The position numbers were made by a program, and so were the translations under genes. 64,000 bases of DNA from contig NZ_JAAMQZ010000009.1 of assembly GCF_013522825.1 (NCBI RefSeq), positions 1-64,000 on the forward strand, read 5' to 3'. Below are positions 47,488 to 56,528 of this stretch, in pieces (positions within the stretch are counted from its first letter, which is position 1; every line of letters starts with the position of its first letter). This DNA comes from Stutzerimonas stutzeri. GTDB taxonomy: Bacteria > Pseudomonadota > Gammaproteobacteria > Pseudomonadales > Pseudomonadaceae. A model generated the notes under the pieces. It was not told where the DNA came from. It worked only from the letters and a program-made list of their open reading frames with translations, and ran no database searches.

Positions 47488-48627
47488 TCAGATGGCAGTG
47501 TTGCCTGGGCTATTAACTTGATAGCGGGTACTACGCCCGCCGCCTGGCAGACGCACGATGCAGCCTTTTTCAAGAAGATCGCCCAGATGGCGGGTAGCAG
47601 TAGCTTTGGAAACCTTGGCCACGGCCTGGTACTGGGCGGCGCTGATGCCGTTTTCGAAGCCGCGCTCGCCGCCATCGAGCAGGCGGTTGAGCACTTTGAT
47701 TTGCTCGGCTGACAGGGCGTGACCACGGTGCGCCTGCCAGAAGCGCGCCTTGGCCAGCACACGGTCGATGCGGGTAAGGGCCTGCTCCAAGCTCTTGAGC
47801 AGTGTGCCGAGAAACCACTGCAGCCAGACGGTGATATCCAGCGTGCCTTTCTGGCTGGCTTCGAGGATGCGGTAATAGCCGGCGCGGTCGTCTAGGATAC
47901 TCGCCGACATGGCGTAGAAGCGGATGGCCTGCTGGTCGCTTTGCGCCAGGGCCATATCGGTGATGGCTCGTGTAAGCCGGCCATTGCCGTCATCGAACGG
48001 ATGGAGGGTGACGAACCAGAAGTGAGCAACGCCAGCTCGCAGCAACGGATCGAGGTCTGCATCGTTGCGGCTGTTCTCGAACCAAGCGAGGAAGTCCGTC
48101 AGTTGCTGATCCAGCCCGTCGCGTGGCGGTGCTTCGAAGTGAACAGTCGGCTGATCGATCCGGCCAGACACGACCTGCATCGGTTCCTCACCACGCAGCT
48201 CGCCAATGCGCAGAGGTCGAGCCGATAGACTCTCATCGACTGGAAACAGCCAGCAATGCCAGTTGAGCAAGCGCGGCAAATCTAGAGATGACTGGCATTC
48301 TTGGGTGGCATCGATCAGTAGCTCTGCCAGCCCTTCCGAACGCGGTGTCGTGCGACCAGCTTCGTTCAAACCCAGGCGCCTGGCCAGTGAGGAACGCACC
48401 GAACCGACATTCAGTTGCTCGTCTTCGATGGCTGACGACGTAACGATGTTCTGCAGCATGGCATCCAAGCTGCTCTGCACTTGTGTGTCACTTCCCACGG
48501 CGCCAAGCATGCCCAGCAAGCGCCCTTGTGCATGAGCGCAGGCACGCAGCTGCGGAGCAAGCGCGTCGGTTTGCCAAGTGAAGTTCGGCCAGTCGATCTG
48601 CTGCCAGATCCAGCAAGGGTCATTCAT
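47488..48627 (-). CDS. Fic family protein with a C-terminal winged helix
   Basis: The 379-residue protein starts at 48627 (MNDPCWIWQQIDWPNF); a longer start at 48672 is also possible. The N-terminal DUF4172-type domain is followed by the inhibitory motif SSAIED (about 64-69) and the catalytic motif HPFDDGNGR at 209-217, so AMP-transfer activity and its auto-inhibition look intact. The C-terminus (about 310-379) contains AVAKVSKATATRHLGDLLEKGCI, a winged-helix DNA-binding segment. Such Fic proteins may regulate their own promoter. Targets are unknown. Confidence 0.9.
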   Translation of the reverse strand: MNDPCWIWQQIDWPNFTWQTDALAPQLRACAHAQGRLLGMLGAVGSDTQVQSSLDAMLQNIVTSSAIEDEQLNVGSVRSSLARRLGLNEAGRTTPRSEGLAELLIDATQECQSSLDLPRLLNWHCWLFPVDESLSARPLRIGELRGEEPMQVVSGRIDQPTVHFEAPPRDGLDQQLTDFLAWFENSRNDADLDPLLRAGVAHFWFVTLHPFDDGNGRLTRAITDMALAQSDQQAIRFYAMSASILDDRAGYYRILEASQKGTLDITVWLQWFLGTLLKSLEQALTRIDRVLAKARFWQAHRGHALSAEQIKVLNRLLDGGERGFENGISAAQYQAVAKVSKATATRHLGDLLEKGCIVRLPGGGRSTRYQVNSPGNTAI

Positions 48628-48642
48628 GTGGCTGCTCGTCTG

Positions 48643-48705
48643 TGAGCCGATTAGCGGGCTTATTCGGCTCATTTGATGAGCTGATAATGCCGACTATTCG
48701 GCTCA
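48643..48705. promoter_or_regulatory. Three copies of the motif TATTCGGCTCA upstream of fic
   Basis: TATTCGGCTCA occurs at 48661-48671 and again at 48695-48705 (spacing 34 bp). An inverted copy with 10 of 11 matches (TGAGCCGATTA) is at 48643-48653. They surround the fic start region and probably bind a regulator, possibly the winged helix of the Fic protein itself. Confidence 0.6.
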
Positions 48706-48830
48706 CTGTCCAATTCTGGCTTGAGAGGTGCCCTTGCTGCTCTGGTTGTACCAGGTGCCGCGGCGCCGCCATCTGGTACAGCCGGAATCTTTCCCCATAG
48801 ATGTGATGCCTTTGCAGAAAGGAACTGGCT

Positions 48831-49079
48831 CTAGTGTTGCGACCGCCACAAGTCGTAAGCGGCTTGTTCTGCCAGCCAGGTTCTGGCGCTGCCCAGTCCG
48901 GCCAGCTCCAGGCATTGAGCCAGATCGGTGTTAATTGGGGCGCAGCAGTTCAGCACGACTTCAAGCCGCTCGACGGGATATTCCAGGTGTTCAGCCAGCT
49001 CCGCCTTCGTCATACCCAAGGTCGGCAGCACGTCTTCACGTAACGCTTCGCCAGGGTGAGGTGGGTTGTGCATTGGCAT
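48831..49079 (-). CDS. HigA-type addiction-module antitoxin (orphan)
   Basis: An 82-residue protein behind AGAGGAG, reading MPMHNPPHPGEALREDVLPTLGMTKAELAEHLEYPVERLEVVLN. HPGEALREDVL and the following helix-turn-helix are HigA hallmarks (about 90-100 residues in the family). No HigB-like toxin reading frame lies upstream on the minus strand, where it would normally be, nor downstream. It may be a solitary regulator or the remnant of a toxin-antitoxin pair. Confidence 0.8.
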   Translation of the reverse strand: MPMHNPPHPGEALREDVLPTLGMTKAELAEHLEYPVERLEVVLNCCAPINTDLAQCLELAGLGSARTWLAEQAAYDLWRSQH

Positions 49080-49613
49080 AATGCGAACTCCTCTTGCGGC
49101 TAGGATATTGGCGCGGCTGGTTTAGCCACGCGGTGTAGCGGATTCTTCTGGGGCTCTAAAAAGCCGAAATGATAGGATCTTGGTATCCACGGTGCCGAGT
49201 GGCTGTTGGCAGTGTACGCAACCAGCGGTGGTTCGACTCGTAGAGGCGGCTTCTGGGGTTTGAAAGGAGCCGCCCCATGCGCGGAAGTGCACCCTTGCAG
49301 CGAGCGAAGAGGACGGTGTGAAAATGAGCCTCCGCTACTTCTCTCAGCTTGTGGGCGCTGAACGGCCAACGACCGGCACCGCCGAGATAGTCCCCCGCTT
49401 GGCCTCCCCAAGCTCGCCAATAAGCAAGCCAAAGGGGAACGCGGTGCAGAAAGCGAGCATATCGCCCGAAAAAACAGTATTCCTCGCGGAGAATGAACGC
49501 ATTAAGGCCCTTAGCATCAGCAACGAAGAGAAGAGTCCTCAAGCACTCTTCCCGGCCCTAAACCCTGGCCAATCAGCCTGAGCCTAACCGGTCACAAATT
49601 CCATGATGCATCC
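49080..49613. other. Unassigned interval with two overlapping antisense open frames
   Basis: About 534 bp. The plus-strand frame from ATG 49324 to 49581 (85 codons, MSLRYFSQLVGAERP..., GAGGA upstream) and the minus-strand frame 49542-49156 (128 codons, ...HKLREVAEAHFHTVLFARCK...) overlap. I recognise neither, and cannot say which, if either, is real. Confidence 0.4.
49530..49551 (-). terminator. Possible terminator of the glxR-hyi-MFS operon
   Basis: GAAGAGT, loop CCTCAAGC, ACTCTTC forms a 7-bp stem 63 bp downstream of the MFS stop, followed on the minus strand by TCTTCGTT. Modest evidence. Confidence 0.4.
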
Positions 49614-50960
49614 TCAGCTCGGCACCGCCTCGGCCTGCTCGGCACTCGCGCCCATGCCGGCGGTCATCCGTTTGGCATCCTGGCAAAAACTCCGCGAAGC
49701 GCAGAACAGAAACACCATGGTCAGCAGCAGGGTTGCGGGGATCAGGTACATGGCATCGTGCAGACCGACCGCGCGGAACGCCTCGCTCATTTCGCTGGCG
49801 CCCGCCGCAAGCATCGCCGCGTGGGCGAAATGGTCAGAGAGCAGTCCCACCACCACAGTGCCCATGCCGCCGCCCAGCAGATACAGACCAGCGAAGAACA
49901 GCGCCATGGCGGTGGCGCGCAGGCGCGGCTCGACCACGTCCTGGATAGCGGTATAGACGCAGGTGTAGAAGTTGTAGGCGAACAACCAGCCGATGCTGAA
50001 CACCGCGACGAACAGGCCAACGGCAATCTGCCCGGCGAACAGTGCGTAGCCGGTACACAGGCTGGCCACCAGCATGCTCGCGGTGGCGAACAGCAGGCGG
50101 CCACGCTCGAAGCGCGCATGGATGCGGTCGGCGACCCAGCCACCGAGGGTCAGACCGAACAGCCCGGTCACACCGACGATCACCCCGGTCGCCACCGAGG
50201 CTTCCACCAGCGGCACGGCGAAGTAGCGCATCAACATCGGCACCATGAAGGCGTTGCAAGCATAAGTAGCGAAGTTGAATGCCAGGCCGGCCATCACCAG
50301 CCACCAGAACGTGCGTATCGCCAGCACCTTGCGTATCGGACGCTCGATGCGCGCCTGGGAAATCTTCACCGCTTCCGCCGCGCCGCGCTGCGGTTCCTTG
50401 ATCAGGAAAATGAACACCGCCAGGATCAACCCCGGCACTGCCGCGATAAAGAAAGGCGCACGCCAGCTATCGAAGACCTGAACCATCCAGCCGATACTGA
50501 AAAAGGCCAGCAGCAGGCCGAACGGCAAACCGAGCATGAAAATGCCCATGGCGCGGGCGCGCTTGTGCGCCGGGAACAGATCACCGATCAGCGAGTTGGC
50601 GGCAGGGGCGTAGCTGGCCTCGCCAATGCCGACGCCCATGCGCACCAGCAGAAAGCTCCAGAAATTCCACGCCAGACCGTTGACCGCCGTCAGCCCGCTC
50701 CAGGCCGTCAGGCCCCAGCCCATGATCTTGCGCCGCGAGCCGTTATCAGCCATGCGCCCCAGCGGCAAGCCGGCGATGGCGTAAACAATGGTGAAGGCGG
50801 TGCCGATAAGCCCCAACTGGAAGTCGTTGAGGTTCCATTCCAGGCGAATCGGCTCGTTGATGATCGCAGGGATGGTGCGATCGAAGAAATTGAACAGGTT
50901 CGCCAGGAACAGCAGGAACAACACGCGCCAGGCATTGGCGGCTTGGGTGGATTGCTGCAT
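49614..50960 (-). CDS. MFS transporter (spinster-like)
   Basis: The 448-residue, 12-helix protein carries FDRTIPAIINEPIRLEWNLNDFQLGLIGTAFTIVYAIAGLPLGRMADNGSRRKIM (MFS motif A as GRMADNGSRRK) and the ERASY-like RMGVGIGEASYAPAANSLIGDLFP. This spinster-like group exports or imports organic acids and related metabolites. It is the last gene of a minus-strand run with hyi and glxR, suggesting import of a glyoxylate or hydroxyacid-related compound, by context only. Confidence 0.9.
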   Translation of the reverse strand: MQQSTQAANAWRVLFLLFLANLFNFFDRTIPAIINEPIRLEWNLNDFQLGLIGTAFTIVYAIAGLPLGRMADNGSRRKIMGWGLTAWSGLTAVNGLAWNFWSFLLVRMGVGIGEASYAPAANSLIGDLFPAHKRARAMGIFMLGLPFGLLLAFFSIGWMVQVFDSWRAPFFIAAVPGLILAVFIFLIKEPQRGAAEAVKISQARIERPIRKVLAIRTFWWLVMAGLAFNFATYACNAFMVPMLMRYFAVPLVEASVATGVIVGVTGLFGLTLGGWVADRIHARFERGRLLFATASMLVASLCTGYALFAGQIAVGLFVAVFSIGWLFAYNFYTCVYTAIQDVVEPRLRATAMALFFAGLYLLGGGMGTVVVGLLSDHFAHAAMLAAGASEMSEAFRAVGLHDAMYLIPATLLLTMVFLFCASRSFCQDAKRMTAGMGASAEQAEAVPS

Positions 50961-51083
50961 GACGTCGCTCTCGATTTATTGTTATCGGTCGGTGTCCGAG
51001 CATGACTCTAAAGCGCGGTCAGCCGCCTGTCTGTGACCATCAGCCCCACTTATGCCGCGCAATGGGTCTTTCCAACAGGCCTG

Positions 51084-51866
51084 TTATTCCTGCCGCCATT
51101 GCGCCAGCCAACCCAGACTTGCCGCCGTCCCCTGCTCGCCGGGGCGGTATTCGGCAGCCAGCCAGCCGTCGTAGCCGACCGTCTGCAGCGCTTCGAGCAG
51201 AGGCGCGAATGCCACCTGGCCGGAACCAGGCGCGCCACGCCCGGGGCAGTCGGCAAACTGCACATGGCCAATGCGCTGGCCCAGCAGTCGAATGCCAGCA
51301 GCAATATCCAGTTCCTGCCGCGCCATATGATAAAGATCCAGCTGAGCCCGGCAGTTGGGGTGATCGACCCGCTCCAGCAGTTCCAGCAGATGCTCAGGGG
51401 TGTTGATCAGAAAGCCCGGCATGTCCAGCGGATTGATCGCCTCGCAGAGCACGCCGATGCCCAGCGGCGCAAAGGCTTCGGCGCTCTTGCGCAGGTTGTC
51501 GGCCAAGGTCGTCAGCGCCTGCTCGCGGCTGACGCCCTCGGCCAGCCGGCCCGGCAACACGTTCACGCACAGGGGCCGGGTCATGGCCGCATAGGTCAGG
51601 GCTTCCTGCAGGGCCGCGTCGAATGCCTCCTGACATGCCGGAACCGCCGCCAGCCCGGCGCCGCCCTGCAACAGGTCGCCCGCCGGCAGGTTGATCAGCA
51701 CCAGCGGCGCGTCGGCGCGTTCGAGCGACTCCTTCAGGCGGATGGCCGGCAATTCGTAGGGAAACTGGACCTCCACGCCATCGAAGCCGGCTACCTTCGC
51801 GGCCAGCACACGCTCGGCCAGCGGCAGTTCGCCAAACAACATGGACAGATTTGCAGCGATCTTCAT
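51084..51866 (-). CDS. hyi: Hydroxypyruvate isomerase family protein
   Basis: The 260-residue TIM-barrel protein starts MKIAANLSMLFGELPLAERVLAAKVAGFDGVEVQFPYE, typical of Hyi/OtnI. Metal-site candidates are Glu in LCEAINPLDMPGF, Asp/His in LDLYHMA, His in GHVQFADCPGRGAPG and the late AAEYRPG Glu. Hydroxypyruvate isomerase interconverts hydroxypyruvate and tartronate semialdehyde. The start overlaps the glxR stop by ATGA, consistent with consecutive pathway steps. Confidence 0.9.
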   Translation of the reverse strand: MKIAANLSMLFGELPLAERVLAAKVAGFDGVEVQFPYELPAIRLKESLERADAPLVLINLPAGDLLQGGAGLAAVPACQEAFDAALQEALTYAAMTRPLCVNVLPGRLAEGVSREQALTTLADNLRKSAEAFAPLGIGVLCEAINPLDMPGFLINTPEHLLELLERVDHPNCRAQLDLYHMARQELDIAAGIRLLGQRIGHVQFADCPGRGAPGSGQVAFAPLLEALQTVGYDGWLAAEYRPGEQGTAASLGWLAQWRQE

Positions 51867-52750
51867 ACGTCATGCTCCCGGTACATCCGCACCAGCGTGG
51901 CCGGGTCGCGGCCAAGATGGCCCTGGCTGCCATGCAGGCGCATCAGCTGTGCCGCCAGGCCGGTCATGGGTGTGGCGCTGCCTTCTTCGCGAGACAGCTG
52001 CACGGCGGTGTCCAGATCCTTGAGCAGGGTACGCACGTGCCACTTGATCGGTTCGAACTCGCTGCTGGCCATCTGCGGCGCGAGAATCTGCAGCGGCTTC
52101 GAATCGGCAAAGCCACCGGCCAGCGCCGGCGCGATCAGGCTGGCATCGACACCCGAACGCTCGGCCAGCGCCACCACTTCGGCAATCACCAGCGCGTTGC
52201 AGGCGACGATCATCTGGTTGCAGGCCTTGGTCACCTGGCCGGCGCCGATCTCGCCCATGCGGGTCAGACGCTGGCCCAGGTTCATCAGCACGGGCTGTAC
52301 TCGCTCGATATCCTCGGTACGCCCACCGGCCATGATCGCCAGGCTGCCCGCCTCGGCCCCTGCTGTGCCACCTGAAACCGGCGCATCGACCCAACGCATG
52401 CCGCCACGCGTTTCCAGCTCAGCAGCCATCGCACGGGTGGCGGCAGGCTCCAGGCTGGAGTGATCGACCAGCAATTGCCCCGCTCGGGCGCCTTCAACGA
52501 TGCCGCCCGGGCCGAACACCACCTCGCGCACCACGGCGGTATCGGCCAGGCACAGCAGCACGATATCGGCTGCAGCGCAGAGTTCGGCGGGGCTGTTCGC
52601 CTGCCGCGCGCCCGCCTCGACGAGGGGCGCGCATTTGTCCGGCGAGCGGTTCCAGACCGTCAATGGATAACCGGCGGCCAGCAGCCGGCGGCACATGCGC
52701 AGGCCCATCAGGCCGATACCGGCGAAGGCAATGGAAGGCAGATCGGACAT
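51863..52750 (-). CDS. glxR: Tartronate semialdehyde reductase-type dehydrogenase (2-hydroxy-3-oxopropionate reductase family)
   Basis: The 295-residue beta-hydroxyacid dehydrogenase starts MSDLPSIAFAGIGLMGLRMCRRLLAAGY with the Rossmann motif GIGLMG. The substrate-binding DAPVSGGTAGAEAGSLAIMAGG and the catalytic-Lys motif GAGQVTKACNQ are present. It probably reduces tartronate semialdehyde to D-glycerate. With hyi and an MFS gene it makes a three-gene operon, but gcl (glyoxylate carboligase) is absent. Related LtnD enzymes use other hydroxyacids, so the substrate is not certain. Confidence 0.88.
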   Translation of the reverse strand: MSDLPSIAFAGIGLMGLRMCRRLLAAGYPLTVWNRSPDKCAPLVEAGARQANSPAELCAAADIVLLCLADTAVVREVVFGPGGIVEGARAGQLLVDHSSLEPAATRAMAAELETRGGMRWVDAPVSGGTAGAEAGSLAIMAGGRTEDIERVQPVLMNLGQRLTRMGEIGAGQVTKACNQMIVACNALVIAEVVALAERSGVDASLIAPALAGGFADSKPLQILAPQMASSEFEPIKWHVRTLLKDLDTAVQLSREEGSATPMTGLAAQLMRLHGSQGHLGRDPATLVRMYREHDV

Positions 52751-52830
52751 GACGCAACTCCTCGAAGGCTGGGGATGAGGATTCTAGCGCCGCGCAGGCG
52801 CAGACCGCCAAGTCGTCGCCCGTAAAGTCC

Positions 52831-53850
52831 TCAGCGAGTCGCCTTGATCCGGTGTTCCCAGCGGCGCTTGGCGAAACGGCGCATGTTGGGAATGTCGTCG
52901 GTTTCGTCGAGTATCGGTTTGCCGATGATGGTTTCAATGATGTCTTCAAGGGTCACCAATCCCTGCCAACCGCCGAACTCGTCGTACACGAGGCACATAT
53001 GCTGACGCTCCTGCATGAGTTGAGTCATCAACTGCTCGACATTGGCCGTTTCGTGAACGACCTTGAGCGGTTTGACAAGGCTGGAAACCGGCAGACTGTC
53101 GTCTTCCACTGCCAGCGCGTCGTAGCGGAAGATCACGCCCAGGGGCGTCTCGCCCTCGCCAATGACCGGGTAGCGCGAAAACTGACTGTGGCGAATCTTC
53201 TGCTTCACAGCGGCAACCGTCTCATCCGGCGATACGAACTCGCAGACGGTTCTCGGGGTCATGACTGCTCGCACCTTGATCTCGTGCAGATCGAGGATAT
53301 TGCTGATGACGCGCTGCTCATCCTCGTCCAGCTCACCGACTTCGCGACCGAGAACAGTCAGCGCCTTGATTTCCTCACGCACGTCATGGGTGGGGGCCTT
53401 CCCGGCAAACATCCGCATGATCTGGTCGGACAACAGGATGAAAGGCTTAAGCAGCAGGATCATCGCGCCAAGCAACGAGGGCAGATAGGGCGCAAGTTGC
53501 CGCCAGTAACGGGCACCGATCGACTTCGGCAGGATTTCCGACAGGACCAGGATCAGAATGGTCATGGCCGCCGATGCAAGCCCCAGGTAACCATCACCGA
53601 ACACCACCGTGACCTGCGCGCCGACGCCTGTCGCGCCCACGGTATGCGCAACGGTATTGAGCGTAAGGATCGCCGCCAGCGGCTGATCGACCTGATCTTT
53701 CAGGTTTTTCAGGCGCCCGTAGAGCCTGGGCTTTTCGACCTTTTGGCTGGCAATGAAGCTGGGAGTGATGGAAAGCAGCGCAGCCTCGAGGATGGAACAG
53801 AGAAAGGATACGCAAATGGACAGGACAGCAAACGCTATCAGAAGGGTCAT
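52831..53850 (-). CDS. CNNM/CBS-domain membrane protein (HlyC/CorC family)
   Basis: The 339-residue protein has an N-terminal CNNM (DUF21) membrane domain, with SFLCSILEAALLSITPSF and LILVLSEILPKSIGARY. A pair of CBS domains follows (RAVMTPRTVCEFVSPDETVAAV, QFSRYPVIGEGETPLGVI, QHMCLVYDEFGGWQGLVTLEDIIETIIG). The short C-terminus lacks a full CorC_HlyC domain. The family is linked to magnesium/cobalt efflux. The start at 53850 is chosen from family N-termini; longer starts at 53880 and 53934 also lack a good ribosome-binding site. Confidence 0.88.
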   Translation of the reverse strand: MTLLIAFAVLSICVSFLCSILEAALLSITPSFIASQKVEKPRLYGRLKNLKDQVDQPLAAILTLNTVAHTVGATGVGAQVTVVFGDGYLGLASAAMTILILVLSEILPKSIGARYWRQLAPYLPSLLGAMILLLKPFILLSDQIMRMFAGKAPTHDVREEIKALTVLGREVGELDEDEQRVISNILDLHEIKVRAVMTPRTVCEFVSPDETVAAVKQKIRHSQFSRYPVIGEGETPLGVIFRYDALAVEDDSLPVSSLVKPLKVVHETANVEQLMTQLMQERQHMCLVYDEFGGWQGLVTLEDIIETIIGKPILDETDDIPNMRRFAKRRWEHRIKATR

Positions 53851-54049
53851 GGTGTCGGTAGGTTGCCAAAGAAGACTCATGGTAGATGCGACAGCAAAAA
53901 ACAATCCATCGACTTGCATTCCTGAGTGCAACATTTGATTTCATGTGCCTACCGAGCGTCCCGCATGCTCCGTGCAGCCTGTTGCCCCCAGACACCCATG
54001 TAGCCCTATAATCGCCGCGCTTTTTCCGCTATTTAACCGGAGAACCACA

Positions 54050-54901
54050 ATGATAAAGCGCACCCTGGCAGCCGTTGCCGGCCTTGCTGTTTCCCTTTCC
54101 TTTGCCACCGCTCATGCCGCCGAGACCCTCCGCGTGTCGGCCATTCCCGACGAAGCCCCGACCGAACTGATCCGCAAGTTCGAGCCGCTGGGCAAATATC
54201 TGGAGAAAGAACTGGGCATGCCGGTGAAATTCACGCCGGTTTCCGACTACGCCGCCGTGGTCGAGTCCCTCGCCTCCGATCGTCTCGACCTGGCCTGGCT
54301 GGGTGGTTTCACCTTCGTCCAGACCCGCCTGAAGACCGGCGATGCCATCCCGCTGGTGCAGCGCGAGCAGGATGAGCAGTTCACCAGCAAGTTCATCACC
54401 GCCAACCCCGACGTGCAGTCGCTGCAGGACCTGAAAGGCAAGACCTTCGCCTTCGGCTCCGTCTCCTCCACGTCCGGCAGCCTGATGCCGCGCTATTTCA
54501 TGCTCAAGGACGGCATCGACCCCGAGCAGTTCTTCAAGCGCATCGCCTATTCCGGCGCGCATGACGCCACCGCGGCCTGGGTCGAGGCCGGCAAGGCCGA
54601 TGCGGGTGTGCTCAATGCCTCCGTCTGGGACAAGCTGGTCGAGGCCGGCAAGGTCGATACAGACAAGGTGCGGGTGATTTCCACCACCCCGCCCTACTAC
54701 GATTACAACTGGACCGTGCGCGGCAGCCTTGACCCGGCACTGAGCGACAAGATCAAGGCAGCCTTCCTTGCCCTCGATCCTGCCAACCCCGAGCACAAGG
54801 CGATCCTCGACCTGCAGGCCGCCAGCCGTTTCATCGAGACCCGCCCGGAGAACTACGAAGGCATCGAAGAAGCAGCCCGCGCCGCCGGCCTGCTGAAGTG
54901 A
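54050..54901 (+). CDS. PhnD-type ABC transporter substrate-binding protein (phosphonate-like or selenate-like)
   Basis: The 283-residue protein starts at 54050 with a signal peptide ([23 protein letters not shown]). The mature part, [28 protein letters not shown], then [17 protein letters not shown] and [18 protein letters not shown], is a phosphonate-type periplasmic binding fold. It diverges from E. coli PhnD and resembles the group annotated as putative selenate binding proteins. It is the first gene of a four-gene transporter operon, followed by a GTGA-coupled ATPase. Confidence 0.85.
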   Translation: MIKRTLAAVAGLAVSLSFATAHAAETLRVSAIPDEAPTELIRKFEPLGKYLEKELGMPVKFTPVSDYAAVVESLASDRLDLAWLGGFTFVQTRLKTGDAIPLVQREQDEQFTSKFITANPDVQSLQDLKGKTFAFGSVSSTSGSLMPRYFMLKDGIDPEQFFKRIAYSGAHDATAAWVEAGKADAGVLNASVWDKLVEAGKVDTDKVRVISTTPPYYDYNWTVRGSLDPALSDKIKAAFLALDPANPEHKAILDLQAASRFIETRPENYEGIEEAARAAGLLK

Positions 54902-55701
54902 CGCTACGCCTGTCCGGCGTGGGCTATGCCCACGCCAACGGCCAGGCAGCGCTGCAGGGCATCGACCTTCAGGTCGACAGAGGCGAGCGCGTCGCCATCA
55001 TCGGCCCTTCCGGGGCCGGCAAGACGACGCTGCTGCGCCTGCTGGCGACCCATCTGCAGCCGCACGCCGGACAGTTCACGCTACTCGATTGCGAGCCCTG
55101 GTCGCTGTCTGTCAGCGCCCGACAAAACGTGCGTACTCGTATCGGCCTGATCCACCAGGCGCCGCCCCTGCCGCCCCGGCAACGGGTCATCACCTCGGTG
55201 CTGGCCGGGCGGCTTGGCCAATGGTCGCTGGGCCGCAGCCTGCTCAGCCTGCTCTATCCGCTGGACCGACAGGGCGCTGCCGAGGCGCTGAGCCGGCTGG
55301 ACCTGGCCGACAAGCTCTACCAGCGCTGCGACCAGCTCTCCGGTGGCCAGCTGCAGCGTGTGGGCATCGCGCGGGTGCTGTACCAGGCGCCCGAACTGAT
55401 GCTCGCCGACGAGCCGGTCTCGGCCATGGACCCGGTCCTGGCCAGCTGGTCGCTGAACATCCTCAACCGCGAAGCCGCCCGCCGCCAGGCCACGCTGCTC
55501 GCCAGCCTGCACGCGGTGGAGCTGGCACTGGAACACTTCCCGCGCGTGATCGGCGTACGGAGCGGACGCATCCTGTTCGACAAGCCATCCACGGAAGTCA
55601 GCCAGGCCGAACTCGATGCGCTCTATGCCAACGAGCAACTGACCGGCACCGTTGCCGTCGAGACCCAGCTGCAGCAGACCCTGCTCATTCCACGATGCTG
55701 A
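54898..55701 (+). CDS. PhnC-type ABC transporter ATPase
   Basis: The 267-residue ATPase starts with GTG at 54898, overlapping the binding-protein stop (GTGA). Walker A is GPSGAGKTT, the signature is LSGGQLQRV, and Walker B is [12 protein letters not shown]. It energises the two permeases downstream. Its stop overlaps the next gene by 7 bp. Substrate specificity rests with the binding protein. Confidence 0.93.
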   Translation: MTLRLSGVGYAHANGQAALQGIDLQVDRGERVAIIGPSGAGKTTLLRLLATHLQPHAGQFTLLDCEPWSLSVSARQNVRTRIGLIHQAPPLPPRQRVITSVLAGRLGQWSLGRSLLSLLYPLDRQGAAEALSRLDLADKLYQRCDQLSGGQLQRVGIARVLYQAPELMLADEPVSAMDPVLASWSLNILNREAARRQATLLASLHAVELALEHFPRVIGVRSGRILFDKPSTEVSQAELDALYANEQLTGTVAVETQLQQTLLIPRC

Positions 55702-56528
55702 ATCCCGCCCTCGCCCCGCGCGACCCCGCCGCCACCTCGCGCCTGCTGCTGACCGTACTGGCACTGGCACTGCTGTGGCCGGGACTGTCGCTGAGCGAGC
55801 TGGATATCGGCGTGCTCTTCGATGGCAGCAACGCCAACACCATGGGCGCCTTCCTCTCGGCCTTCTGGCCGCCCGAGCATGGTCGCGATTTTCTCACCCT
55901 GCTCTGGCAGGCGACGCTGGAAACCCTGGCCATCGCCACCGCCGGCATGGCCCTGGCGCTGGCCGTCGCGCTGCCCTGCGCGCTGCTCGCCACCCGCGCC
56001 CTGTCGATTTCCGCGCTCAGCCGAGGGGGGCGTCCACAACGTTGGGCGCAGGCGCTGCGCTGGCCGGTGCGTGGCCTGCTGATCATCCTGCGCAGCGTGC
56101 CGGAAATCGTCTGGGCGCTGCTGTTCGTCCGCGCCGTCGGCCTCGGCCCTACCGCCGGGGTGCTGGCCATCGCCATCACCTACGCCGGCATGCTCGGCAA
56201 GGTCTATGCGGAAATCTTCGAGTCGGTCGATCCGCTGCCGACCCGCGCACTGCTCGGCGCCGGCAGCACACGCCTGCAGGCTTTCGCCTACGCCGTGCTG
56301 CCGCAGGCCTCGGGCGAGATGCTGTCGTACACGGTCTACCGCTGGGAATGCGCGATCCGCGCCTCGGTGGTGATGGGCTTCGTCGGCGCCGGCGGCCTCG
56401 GCCAGCAGATGGACCTGTCGATGCGCATGTTCGCCGGCGGCGAGGTGGCGAGCATGCTGCTGACCTTCCTGCTGCTGGTATTGCTGGCCGATCTGCTCAG
56501 CCAGTTGCTGCGGCGGAGGTTCGTGTGA
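55695..56528 (+). CDS. PhnE-type ABC transporter permease 1
   Basis: The 277-residue permease starts at ATG 55695, inside the ATPase stop. It has about six membrane helices and the PhnE motifs [29 protein letters not shown] (EAA-like loop) and [16 protein letters not shown]. It forms the channel with the second permease. Translational coupling is indicated by overlaps at both ends. Confidence 0.92.
   Translation: MLNPALAPRDPAATSRLLLTVLALALLWPGLSLSELDIGVLFDGSNANTMGAFLSAFWPPEHGRDFLTLLWQATLETLAIATAGMALALAVALPCALLATRALSISALSRGGRPQRWAQALRWPVRGLLIILRSVPEIVWALLFVRAVGLGPTAGVLAIAITYAGMLGKVYAEIFESVDPLPTRALLGAGSTRLQAFAYAVLPQASGEMLSYTVYRWECAIRASVVMGFVGAGGLGQQMDLSMRMFAGGEVASMLLTFLLLVLLADLLSQLLRRRFV

Noticed and set aside
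51074..51085. 12-bp palindrome AACAGGCCTGTT after hyi
   Set aside because: No loop, no T-run and no regulatory context.
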